Source: Euglena gracilis (Eukaryota; Euglenida; Euglenophyceae; Euglenales). From it: a stretch of DNA of 64,000 nucleotides. The stretch spans positions 93,996,406-94,060,405 of the forward strand of contig CP154956.1 in NCBI GenBank assembly GCA_039621445.1. Reading direction: 5' to 3'. This document shows, one piece after another, positions 39,001 to 49,675 of the stretch; the stretch's first letter is position 1, and each line of letters begins with the position of its first letter. The translations under genes were made by a program, and so were the position numbers. A model generated the notes under the pieces. That model did not search any database. It was not told the origin of the DNA and saw nothing but the letters and a program-made list of their open reading frames with translations.

Positions 39001-39044
39001 TACTCCGCCAATGGGTTGTCCAGGGTGATGGAGATGGAGGACAT
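28690..39044 (-). CDS. VPS26C: VPS26C/DSCR3-like retriever subunit, about ten exons
   Basis: Minus-strand exons spell an arrestin-fold protein that follows human DSCR3 (VPS26C) from end to end. VPS26C is the arrestin-like subunit of retriever, which returns cargo from endosomes to the surface. Exons I could place: 1 (38978-39044, from ATG 39044), 2 (38272-38318), 3? (about 36985-37065), 4 (about 35535-35623), 5 (35136-35211), 6 (34745-34821), 7 (33012-33117), 8 (about 31095-31170), 9 (about 29800-29940), 10 (28690 to about 28925). Matches include YRAGAMVTG, HILTRSAMAHNGI, VKPLSLLDFTMEVRPAG, FMFVQYMLAVEVK, RLDIVGHLETAVLDITRQV and LPRVFSCPNL. Introns after exons 1 and 5 have GC donors. One or two small exons near 8 are missing from this model. 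Confidence 0.8.
29069..29117 (+). repeat. Tandem decamer TTTGTCGGGA
   Basis: About five perfect copies of TTTGTCGGGA, just upstream (minus sense) of VPS26C-like exon 10, in an intron. Confidence 0.8.
31395..32310. repeat. Intronic cluster of GCGC-centred palindromes
   Basis: At least ten near-copies of a motif like TTGCGCTTTGGCGCAA or TTGCGCTTAAGCGCAA occur between 31395 and 32305, spaced irregularly in AT-rich DNA. Related GCGC words recur at 37455-37570 inside an inverted-repeat element. Confidence 0.5.
33354..33550. repeat. Direct repeats with embedded hairpins
   Basis: GGTGCGCTTATAGCGGACTG, with a GCCTCTGGCGGC stretch and then GGTGCGCTTCTATTTGGA, is followed about 100 bp later by GGTGCGCTTGTAGCGGACCG, GCCTTCGGCGGC and GGTGCACTTTTATTTGGA. 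Each copy ends in a poly-G run. Likely a small non-autonomous element. Confidence 0.5.
33927..34265 (+). mobile_element. Truncated copy of the small element at 52049-52494
   Basis: Shares CTTAAGGACC, GTACTGGCTAGCCAATCGG, ACTGGAAAAAATGGACT, TTTTCCTCCGGCGCTG and GCTAGCCCTGCTAGCAGACC with the later copy, in the same order. The right terminus is missing here. It lies in a VPS26C-like intron. Confidence 0.7.
34745..39044 (-). CDS. VPS26C: VPS26C-like gene, N-terminal arrestin lobe exons
   Basis: Exon 1 ends GTGACGG|GC and exon 2 begins after CTCAG|G; joined they read YRAGAMVTGAVHILTRSA, as in the first strands of an arrestin lobe. Exon 4 has KPLSLLDFTMEVRPAGRLPE. Exon 5 (35136-35211) has RLDFEFYVVPVKKPGVLLL and ends CAG|GC. 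Exon 6 (34745-34821) begins after GGCAG and has FMFVQYMLAVEV. Phases of exons 1-2 and 5-6-7 agree. The exon 3 assignment (PALSGSGLVGLRPSQ) is weak. Confidence 0.75.
35757..36950. repeat. AT-rich tetranucleotide arrays
   Basis: (TAAC)n near 35800, (GATT)n at about 35940-36042, (GAAT)n at about 36166-36255 and (TTAA)n at about 36296-36372 and again after 36820. It is an intronic microsatellite field, interrupted by an inverted-repeat element at about 36409-36825. Confidence 0.9.
36409..36825. mobile_element. Small inverted-repeat element inside the TTAA array
   Basis: The left end has CCCCCTATGTCCAATGACC and the right end has GGTCATTGGACATAGGGG, an inverted pair. GGTCAGAGGACACC appears three times inside. 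The flanks on both sides are TTAA repeat, so a target duplication cannot be told from the array. No ORF. Confidence 0.6.
37420..37957. mobile_element. 538-bp inverted-repeat element with 5-bp target duplication
   Basis: Ends are CTTAGGCGGCCGGATTC and its imperfect inverse GAATGCGGCCGCCTAAG, about 27 bp with few mismatches. TGGTT flanks both sides (37415-37419 and 37958-37962). The inside is AT-rich with GCGC palindromes and no ORF. A partial copy of the same end (CTTAGGCGGCCTAACTCGC) is near 31204. Non-autonomous DNA element, family unknown. Confidence 0.65.
38340..38480. repeat. TG-rich microsatellite
   Basis: Runs of GTGTGT mixed with ATGTGTGTGTACATG and GAGCGAGTGAG words, in the first VPS26C-like intron region. 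Confidence 0.7.
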
Positions 39045-40623
39045 CAGGGCGGGGGCGGAGGGAGGGGCGGAAGGTGGGGAGGGGTGGTGAACCACGCTGT
39101 AGAAGGGAGAAGGTGATGCCGCTGCACTAAGCGGTAGTGATCTACCTCAAACACCATGTGGAGCGGGCACATTTCCAGACCAAAACCCACTATTTCCAAT
39201 TTCAAAAAAGAAGGCAACCCCTTCAACCCCTCCCAAAATTTTTCGCCGCAGCCCCCCCCCAACTGCTTTTCCGCAAAAATCAGCAAACAAACGTTTTGTT
39301 GCCTGGGCGCCTGTGATTCGACCCGACCCCCGAGGAACAGAGTCCAGCAGCCCAAAATCATGGACTCCAAACTGCCCCAGGGTCATGGATAATGTACAGA
39401 TTGAATGGATATAAAATAAAGACATTAATTATTTGTACACCCCGAATTCATGGGTGGTTCCAAACCCCCAGCCCCAAAGCCAAACAGTCTCTGCCATCCC
39501 TGTGGTGACATTGGTGACATGTGGTGACACATGGCCCCCGCCCAACGCTCCTGTCCCTGCAGTGCACTGTGTAAAACTGAGGTCAGGAACAGAAAAAATG
39601 CCATTTCTGACCCCTTCGACATGGCCATTGGTCCACAGTGGAGCGCCTCCCACACCAAATAACACTTGTTTTTGACAATAATGTTGATATTTTCAGGTGT
39701 TCTCATAAAAAAATCATTCTAACAACAAAAAACATCAGGAAAAAAAGCAGCTAGGTTTTGTTGGCAATAGAATAAAGAAGTCAAGACGCCTTCACATGTT
39801 CACCCATAAAACATGGACATGCAAACTGGCGGCACAGAATCTCCTCAATGGATCTCCACTCGTTCCTCAGTTGAAACAGTCCCTCCACGTCACCAGAGGC
39901 AATAAGATGAAAAGAAGAAAAAACACAATTCAAACGAGCAAGCAAAGGAAGCAAGCAAAAAAAAAAGCAAAACACCGGTACGTCGGTCAATGGTAAAAAA
40001 AAAAATGAGAATCGCTTTTTGTGCAAAAAGTACCACGGATAAGAGGGCGTTGGTGAGAGGGATGAGCACAGATAGCACGGTGGGCGGTAAAGAGACACCT
40101 GGGGCCGGGGGATATGTGGCAGCGGGTGATACGGCAAAGCCGCGGAAGGAGCAAAGAAAACCATGGCACGGAGGCAGAGAGCGCAATGTGCAATAAGGGG
40201 GAGGGCAGGGAATGGGAAATGGGGCAGGTCTGAGGGTGAAGGACCAAACCCAAAAGGATAGCCCAGATGCACATTCAGCACACACACAGGGATTGAACAG
40301 CAGGCGCAGACAGTGCTCGGAAGGCTTCTTCGCCTTGATTCACCGTCTGTGGCGATCCATAACTTTATCGGGGTTGCACTTTCCTGGGAAATCAGAAGGC
40401 AAAGACATTCAACGTTCCTGTGGAGCATAAGATGCCCGAGTCCTTTCATGCTGAATGCCTTCACCTCACCAAATAACTTGGCAGGGCACCAACTTATGGG
40501 AACCATTTTTTCATCCCCCCCCCACCAGGTTATTGGACACTGCCATGGGAAGGGAGGGGTGTAACCCAATTTTCATTCTGGTCCGCTCAGTCCCTAACCT
40601 GCCCCACAGCGGTGGGGCCCCGG
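39045..40623. other. Intergenic stretch between the VPS26C-like start and the flippase stop
   Basis: About 1.58 kb on the minus strand between the flippase TAG (40624-40626) and ATG 39044. It must hold the end of one message and the start of the next if both are separate units. I see no clear promoter or polyadenylation motif. An open minus frame at 39781-40569 looks random. Confidence 0.4.
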
Positions 40624-43600
40624 CTACGACAGCTTCGAGAGCTCGTCCTCATCCGGGTTCAGCTGGCAGTGCGCGAAGTACTCCCGCTCCACGCCCTTCG
40701 CGACGCTCTGCCGGTGCTTGCGCTGCAGGACGGTGGGCCGGAACGAGTACGTCCAGCCCTGCACCGCGAACTGGATGGCGCGGGCACGCCAATGCCTCAA
40801 CTGGCAACAGGCAAAACCATTGCTGGCCCCGCACGTATTGAAGCATGGACTATCCACCCAGAACTCGAAAAAATGTGTCTTGCAAATTTTTAAAGTTGGA
40901 CCCCGTTCAATTTCCGGATCGGCCGCCGGGCGAAGGTTTTTCCTTTAGACAAAGGGTACCCAATTAGAAGCCCCCCCCCTTGGGTTTTCCGCAGAGTGAC
41001 GGAATAGTAGCCCCAGGGGGCTTCTAATTGGGGAAGGGTTTACTCAAATCGAGAAGAAAAAAGGTGGACAGAACTGCCCAAATTGGTCAAAAGATGGATC
41101 AAATTGCCCAACGTTGGCCAAATTTAGCTGTTGGTGGCCCAAAATCACCCAAAATGGTTCAAAAAAATGGAGCAGGCACAATCCAATTTCCGGGTGCGCA
41201 TATTTTAAGGAGGAGATTCCAGACCCCAAGGGGTGCGCATTTATTAGGGGGTGTGTGCAATCAGGACGGACACCAGGTATCAGTTTTGTTCCCGACGTTG
41301 TTTTCGTGAAGATTTTTCGAGTTTTTTTCACCAATTTTTGCAAAAATTTTGGTCAACTTGGTCGGGGGGGGGGGGCTGTTATTTGGATTTTTGGCGGGAA
41401 ACCCGAGGGGGGGGGCTTATATTTGGGGGGGTTATTTGGGGGGGGGGCTTCTAATTGGGGGTTTAGCATCCCAATACACGCACCCCCGAGGGGCCGAAAT
41501 TTGCTGTCTAGAAAATTCACACCTGTGCACTTATTTGGGGTATTGGGGGGAGTTTATGCTCCAAAATACAAATAAAGGAAATAATGTCTTTGCACGTGTG
41601 TACGTGAACATGATACTATGCCTATATACAGATACATAAATGGCATGCAATGATCTGCATGCAAGATGATGGATGCTTCCAACCCTCACTGTTTGAAGCT
41701 GTGGACCAACTAACTCACTGACTGGGGAAGGAGCCAAACGCTCCCTTCCCACAAGTCCATGCATCGACGTGGTGGAGGCACAGCATCGTCTCCAGCATCA
41801 CCGCCAGGTAGAACACAACGTCCTTCTGTGGAAAACAACACAAAATGGGAGCTTCAATGCATGAGCTGGTCTGCATTTCTTCAATTGAATTATAACACAC
41901 GTGGACCTGAATCGATTGTACAGCCATGTTTTCAAAATGGATAATGCCACGTTGCAAACTTTTTAATACCCCTCAAGCTAACTCCCATCATTGGAGTTCA
42001 TTTATAAGAAAGCCAGATCAAAGCTCTGAAGCCCTGTGGGGGCTTTCTAATGGAGGGCGGTTGAAGAATAATTCAACTCCTTCGGGAACGCTAAAAAAAT
42101 GCATACCACTATCATTCCAGTTTAAATTTATAAAGACGAAGGTATACAATTCGATCACTTGTCATGCCTGGATCTGGTTTGGACAAAACCATTGGTTGGT
42201 AATGGAACATCACTTTCCAATTTGATAAAACCAGTCTGTCATTCCTTTGCCCTTCCCCATATCATACCCATAAAATTATTCCCTGTGGTGCATAAATCAA
42301 CACCCAACCCGGAACCAAGTCATCACTACACACCAACGAGGGTTTCAATCAACCCCTGACCTGACCTGACCCCTGATTTTCGATGGCACGGCTTAAATGA
42401 TCCATTCGCAGAAGAAGAGTTGTCCAAATCTCTTACAAAAACACCAATGGTTTCTGGGTGGAATTTACAAGCACCGTTTGAACTGCAAGATGCATACATA
42501 GTTGTTTATTTGGCAGCTCCCAACTCTATGGCCCCCCCAGGGGGGGCCCAAATAGTTGGGAGCAGGGGGAGGGGCGTATGGTGTAACCTGCGTCCGACCT
42601 TCGGGGGAAGGTCGGGGTTATGGATGGGGATAGGGTTAGGGTTCCGGCCAGCATGCCGTAGGGCACCCATTTTTGGGAAGTTAGGGTAAAGTTAGGCCCC
42701 ATTCCGGACGAATTTAGGCCAAATTCAGGCCGAATTCGGGCCTTTTTTTAAGTCAGAATGCGGTTTCGAAAATCTTCCAAAACGGGGACCTAACTTCCGG
42801 CCTAACTTGGTCCCTAAAGTTTGCTGATTTTCGGCCCGCCCATCCGAACCCTGGCCCTGTCCTGAAATTGAGTGGGAACCCTCCGGGATTCCGCCGCCGA
42901 TGGCCCGGAAACGGCGCGTTTCCCCGGCGCCGCGGGACCGAAAAGTCGAAAAGTGGGACGCGGGTCACACCATACGACCCCCCCCCCCTGCTCCCAACTA
43001 CTTGCCCCCGCCCTGGGGGCCATATAGTTGGGAGCTGCCGTTTATTTATTAATTAAAATTTAATTGATGGCAAAGACACAAAATCTTTAATGAAATTTAC
43101 TATCTATAAACGATGTGTGTACCAACACTCTCGAAAACAAATTTTTTACATAATTAAATAATCTGGAGGACCCATCTGAACTCCGCACAGCTTGTTTACA
43201 TCGACCCTAATCGCATATCCCCCTAAAAACGCCAAACACCCAACAACGTGGCCTGATTTTGCATGCAATGAACAGACCAGGTGCCTGGTCACCACAGAAT
43301 AATAAGACACGAAAGGCAGGGAGCTGTAGGTGAAGATGGACAGCCAGTAGAAGACGAACGTACCCCAGATGGCAAGCTGAAGAGAAATGAAAAGATTGTG
43401 TAGTAAAACAAAAGAGCAGTCCCCTTGTTGCATCAAATGACCTTTCTTCGCAGCAATGATGTCTGCAATTTTTCCTTAAAATAGTTTTCCTGGGGATCAT
43501 CCAGACGCTCTTTTTTTCTGAGATCTGTCTCTGTTTCAAGAGGAAATGAAAGCAGCAAACAAAATGAAACAAAAGATTGTTGGCGTCAAAAAAATGCACC

Positions 43601-46600
43601 CAGCGCAAAAAAATAAACATTCTGAAACACACTCAAACTCACCTCCGCCAAATGAAATGGGCAATAAACACGCGTCCAAGACATGCACAATGCAAGCATG
43701 CATGCGCACATGCCTGCACACAACATGCACACACGAACACCCACCCACCCACCCACCCAGCCGCACACACATCTACAAACATCCACACACAAATTCATTC
43801 ACACTCACATCCACACACACCCACACACCCACACACCCACACCGCAACCCACACACCCACCCACCCACCCACCCACCCACCCACACCCACACCCACACCC
43901 ACACCCACACCCACACCCACACCCACACCCACACCCACACCCACACCCACACCCACACCCACACCCACACCCACACCCACACCCACACCCACACCCACAC
44001 CCACACCCACGCCCACACCCACACCCACACCCACACCCACACCCACACCCACACCCACACCCACACACACACACCTGGTTCAACCAGGTCAGCGTGTGTG
44101 ACTCAACAATGATGGTCACCGTCTGAATGCACAGCAATGCGGAGTACGTCACAGTAAAGATGGATTCGTGGTCGATGGGCTGGCCGTCCCGAGAATGCAG
44201 CCACCGGTGGCCGTAGATCTGTGCAATTACAAAAGGTGGGAAATCTCGTTTCACAAAAAGATAATGCCCAATCCATCAAAAATAAAAAAAATACAACTAT
44301 ATAACTAAACAAAAATAAAATATAATATATGGATGAAAATGAAACATAAAATGTGTAAATGAACTTTAAATAATAAAATCTGAATAAAATGATGGGAAGC
44401 TAACATTTTGGGCAAAAACTAAATTGTCAACCCTACAGGTTTCCAATAGCTCTTTCAGCCAAAGAAAGCAGAGGCCATGAAACACCGCCAATGGCTAAAC
44501 CCCCCCCCTGACTTAAAAACCCCCCGGGGTGATAGAATCCGGTTTGGTTGGTCGGCCGAAGGGGAGGGGGGTTAATTGGTTGGGGGTTTATAGGTCCCGG
44601 AATTGTTGATGAAAATCCGACACCCAAACCCCCCCCAAACTGTCAGCTTTTGGCAAATTTGGTCAAAAATGGCATTTTTGATGATGGTCCGTCTCAGAAA
44701 ATTGCCAAAAAAAATATCAGTTTTTGGGTGGTTTGCAACCGAAAAAATCGTCCCCGACGATTTCCATTTTTCTTCCCCGGGGGGGGGGGGTTATGGATCC
44801 GGTTTGGTTGGTCGGCGCGAGGGGGGGGTTATAGGTGGGGGGGGGGGGGCGCTGAGCTCTTATCCCTTTGTGGGTAAGAGCGAAGCTTACCAGTGGGGGA
44901 AAACCCCCCGAACCCCCCCTCCCCCCCCCTCGGGGCCACCTCGGGAACCGGCGGATTATCACCATGATCCCGGCCCCGTTCCCAAAAATTTTTTTTTCAG
45001 TTTTCATTCCTAGTTTCCGAATCACCTGGGTTTGACCCCCAACTCCCCGCCAGACCCGAGTTATTCACGCGCGAAGGGGTCCAAACTGGGTAGGATTGGC
45101 CAACCCCCCTTTTTAAGCCCCCCCCCCCTTTGGACTCTGCCATTTCGGCCAAAAAAAATGTCAATTTTCAAAATATCTCCAAAATGAAGCAAAATCAAAG
45201 GAAATGTCCGGCGACCTAATTTGAAGCCCTTGGAACGCCCCATCTGCCGGTATTTTGATTTCCCCACAACTGTTCGCGTAGCCCGAGATACGGCTGTTTT
45301 TCAGCCGATTTTGGCCATTTTGTACACTTTTTCCACTTTTTCCGCCGTTTTCGGCCAAAAAAAGCGAAAAATATCGAAAAAAATTTTTTTACCCAAAACC
45401 ATGCTTCTTGGCCTCCCGGACCCGGAAAAAGGGTTTTCGAACTGGAAAAAAAAATGGGCGTTTTTCGACCATCATGGCCATCATAACCCGTGATGGCCAT
45501 GATGCGCATCATGACCAGTGATGCCCATCATGACCCGTGATGGGCCATGATGCCCATCATGACCCATGATGCCAATCATGGGTCATGATGCCCATCATGA
45601 CCCATGATGCCCATCATGACAGTGCCAAACGGTAGACTGGGGGGGGGGGTAGTGGGTAGTCGGCCGACTAGTCGGCCGACCAATTGGGTAGTCGGCCGAC
45701 TAATTGGTCGGCCGACTAGTCGGCGGACCAATTGGGTAGTCGGCCGACTAGTCGGCCGACTACCCACTCTAATGTACTAACGGGTCAAAACCGCCGACTT
45801 TTAAGCCCCCCCCCTGGGAAAAGATTTTGTTTAAATCACCTCAACACCAGTCAAAACCCACCCAAATGGCTCCAGAACCCCCCAATCGGGGGTGAATATA
45901 CAAAAAAATTGGGGGAAAATGCCAATTTTGGGCCACTTTTGACAAAAGTACACCTCTCCCCATTGAATTTTCAATATAAATCAAAATTTGCACAAAAAAA
46001 AGGTATTATCCCTCCAAGTCTATTGCCAGCATAGAAGGGATGCCAAAGTGAGCCACAAAAACGACTTAGCCCCCGAGCATGTTGCCAACACAGAAGGGAT
46101 TTTGTTATTTGAGGGGCGGGTGGGGGGGGCAGAGCCCCCCCCCCCCCCCCCGCCTATGCCAAAGTGAGCCACAAAAACGACTTAGCCCCCAAGTATGTTG
46201 CCAACACAGAAGGGATTTTGTTATTTGAGGGGGGGGGTGCGGGGGGGCGGAGCCCCCCCCGCCTATGCCAAAGTGAGCCACAAAAACGACTTAGCCCCCG
46301 AGTATGTTGCCAACACGGAAGGGATTTTGTTATTTGAGGCTCGGATTGGGGTGGAGGGGGGAGTTTTCTGCCTCTCGTGATGCAGATTGCAGATTGCAGA
46401 TTGCATTTCTAAAGGATTTTCATGTAATCCCTGTTTCATCATTGGTTTTTTACCCCTCCGGACCCCCATCAAGGGCCCACCGAGTCGGCCCAACTAGTCG
46501 GCCGACTACCCACTCTAATGTACTAACGGGTCAAAACCGCCGACTTTTAAGCCCCCCCCCATGAACAAAATCCAATGCAAACTAGTCGGTGGCTAGTCGG

Positions 46601-49600
46601 CGGTCATAAAAATGGTCTGTGGCGGGCCCAAATCACCCGGAAATGGTCCGGATGGGTCCAAATAAGTGTCTTACGCCTAAATAAACACCCCCAGATGAAA
46701 ATCTTTGGTCAGTGGCCCCCCCCTGTCTGGGTTGGCCCCGTTTTGGGTCGCCAACCCATTGACTTCGGGTCAAAACCGGGTCAAAAAAGTCGAAAAAAAT
46801 CGAAAAAAATTTTGGCCCGAAACGATGTCCCTTGGCCTCCCGGACCCGGAAAAACTGTTTTTGAGCCGAAAATGAGCGTTTTCCGACCCGCCAGTGCCCC
46901 GTTTTGGGCCGCCAACCCATTGACTTCGGGCCAAAACCGGGTCAAAAAAGTCGAAAGAAATACAAAAAAATTTTGGCCCAAAACGATGTTTTTTGGCCTC
47001 CCGGACCCGGAAAACCCGTTTTTGAGCCAAAAATGAGCGATTTTTGACCCCTTGGCCTCCCGTTTCAGGCACAAAACCCTTGCATTTTAGTCCAAAGAGC
47101 TCCACAGAGTGGCTAGTCAATGAAGGGGTGGGGGCGCGCTTATTAAAAGCTCAGCACTATTCAAAACCTGGTATAAGTGGGGGGGTTATAAGTGGGGGGT
47201 GGGGTTTACGGAAGGTTTCGTTTTTTTATGGAGGGCGTCGCACATATGAGTGTTCAGGAAAACAGCCATCACACACATGCCATTTGCAAACGAATTTTTT
47301 TCAGCAGTCTCTTATTACAATAGAGAGCCGAAAAAAATATTACAAAATAGAAATTACAATCTTTTAAAGATGAACCGTATTTTTTCACAATAACAGTGGG
47401 GGGGTACACTTTCTTTTGGGCACCCTGGAGGGGTTTTATCGACGATTTTCTGTTTCAGTGGTTTTGTTATGATTATGTAAAAGATCAGCTTAGGATCATC
47501 TTGGGGTCTGGGTCAGGGTCAAAGTTAGGCCGAGGTTGGGAAGTTTGGCCAAAATTCGGCCGAACTTGGGCCTAATTTTGGATAAATTTATGCCTGACGG
47601 CCAAAATCCTAATTCCTCCCTAAATCCTAAACCCAAAACCCTAAAACCCTATTCCCAACCTACCCTAACCCTATTCCTAACCCTATTCCTAACCTTAACC
47701 CAAACCCCAACCTTGAATAGGCCGACCAAACAACACATTTGTGGGCTCCCACGGGGAGAGGTGAAAACACAAGCAAATTTCGGCGCAGGGCCTTCCTTTG
47801 CAATTTAGTTGTTTAGGGCCACCGATAAAATATCAAAACTGAATATTTCACCCAAAATTTCCCATAATGTCTCCCTGTTGAGGAAAAGCGAGCAAGCTGC
47901 CCATGCCTGCTGCATCTCTGTTTAATTGGCAGCCATGAACTGCTGATCCTGGGGGGATCCCACCTTGTGGGAGAGCAATGGTTTGGGTGCGATCACCTCG
48001 TTCTTATCAGGGTCAAATACATAAATAAAAACAAACAAGTGACATAAAGAAATAAACACCGCTGACACTCCGCAACACATCCGCACCTCGAAGGTCAGCC
48101 ACATGCACAGCACCGCCTGCAGCAGGCCGCGGACCACGAAGCCCGCAAAGCTCCATAATGTCATCCCCTTCCCGGTTCGGGTGAAGGCGTAGAGCTGGGG
48201 CGCCGGCAGGACGGTCCCAAACATAAGCAAATAAATACACATACAACGCAAATAAAGTACATAATAAGCAAATAAATAAAATAGAACAAAACAAAATAAA
48301 ATGGAAATTAATGAAAACATAAAATACGTCCCAGTTTTTGTCTTTTGAACTTGGAGCCAGTTGAATTGTCCGATCCCTTTTTGCCACGTCGATGGGCCTG
48401 GGGGGAGGAGGTCCGTAAAACACTTCTGAGTGGAAAAAAAAAGCCAAAACCCCCTGACGCCAACGGACGGCCCTGGGCGTTTCCAGCAGCGTCTTGCGGG
48501 GCAGGTCCCGGTCCAGCACGTAAGCAAAGACCTGCAAGGCGACGGTGGGGTTCCCATCCGCTGCCGGAACCATAAAATACAAGTTCGCCCCAGAACAGGG
48601 TTATAAGCTGTACATGGAAATGAAGGGAAAAAAAATGCTGGGGGAAAATGCTTTTGGCCTTCTGGTGGTTGGTGAAAAATACACATCAAATAATATGATA
48701 AATAGATGTTTAGATAAATAAATCATAACAATACTAAATGACACACGTGTGTATGTATATCTTACATTGCAAAATTGTAATTATCGTTGCCACCAGGCAA
48801 TTTCTTAAGCCTCCCCCTGGCTGGTTCCCAAAAATAGGCAAATAGCCCAAATCTGGTTTGGATTTTGTCAGCCAAAAATTTTAGGTGAAAAACCAAAAAC
48901 CTCAAACAAAGGTCATTTCGGCTATTTGACCACATTTCTTGTGCCAAAAATCTCTTGGTCCAGCTCGGCTTTGCCAGGCTGCGACAACCTTATTTCCACT
49001 CATCCTCTGGGGGGGTCCGCAGCCTGGCTGGGAGCTGCTGGATAAAAAAATGGTACAACCAGTCAGCCCCCCCCTTTTGGTCTGGGGGTCTGGCTTAAAG
49101 AACTGCCTGGTTGCCACCGTCCGTGGCCAATTCACGCTGCGGGCCGTGCCAATCATCACTTAAACGTCCAATTTGGGGCGGAAGTTGGCAGGGTTTTTGC
49201 AAAGCCTCGCCAGCTGCGACCGCACTGCCCCACAACCCCGCCACACCGTGACCACCGTGTACAAGCCGTTCCAGGCGGCCAGCATGAAAGAGTTCCAGTA
49301 CGTGCTGCCGGAGAACAGGGCATAGAAATTGGCAGCGGGGTCCATTCACGAGCACTAGGTCCCCAAGGAACCCACAACAGTCTTTGAGGTTTGGCTCCAA
49401 GGCTGAACCTTTACCGAAGCTGTTGTATGAACATTCCGTGAACTCTGCCGGAAACATTCTGAATTTGCACCAAATCACAAAATTACCCAATCGTTTTTGT
49501 GTGCAAAAGCGACAAAAAGTGAAGCAGTCAAGAGGAACCCCGAGTGAAATAAATCTGACAGAAAGACAGCAGGATTGACTTGTAATAGCAGTACTGCACG

Positions 49601-49675
49601 ATGTAGCAGGTCCGCATGTAGCTATAGTGCCCGTGCACCAGCAGCAACGGCTGCAAAAACTTAAACTTCGAGAAG
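40624..49675 (-). CDS. Flippase exons: C-terminal membrane helices
   Basis: The exon from 49675 gives [20 protein letters not shown], the conserved entry to TM5. The next has [20 protein letters not shown]. 48469-48531 has [16 protein letters not shown], 48087-48194 [19 protein letters not shown] (RYPQLY-type loop), 47964-48002 [13 protein letters not shown], 44075-44218 [19 protein letters not shown] and TLTWLNQ, 43293-43376 [17 protein letters not shown], 41769-41825 [12 protein letters not shown], and the last exon [18 protein letters not shown] with a short acidic tail to TAG. Helix content and order match P4-ATPase TM5-TM10. Confidence 0.85.

Noticed and set aside
39781-40569. Open minus-strand frame of 262 residues as a gene
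   Set aside because: No domain, odd composition, and it lies in the gap after the flippase stop; likely chance.
43546-44126. Long His/Thr/Pro open frames on both strands
   Set aside because: They are translations of the CCCACA minisatellite in all frames.
46040-46350. Evenly spaced repeats as a possible CRISPR array
   Set aside because: Only three units of about 110 bp without distinct spacers, in a eukaryotic intron; it is a plain tandem repeat.
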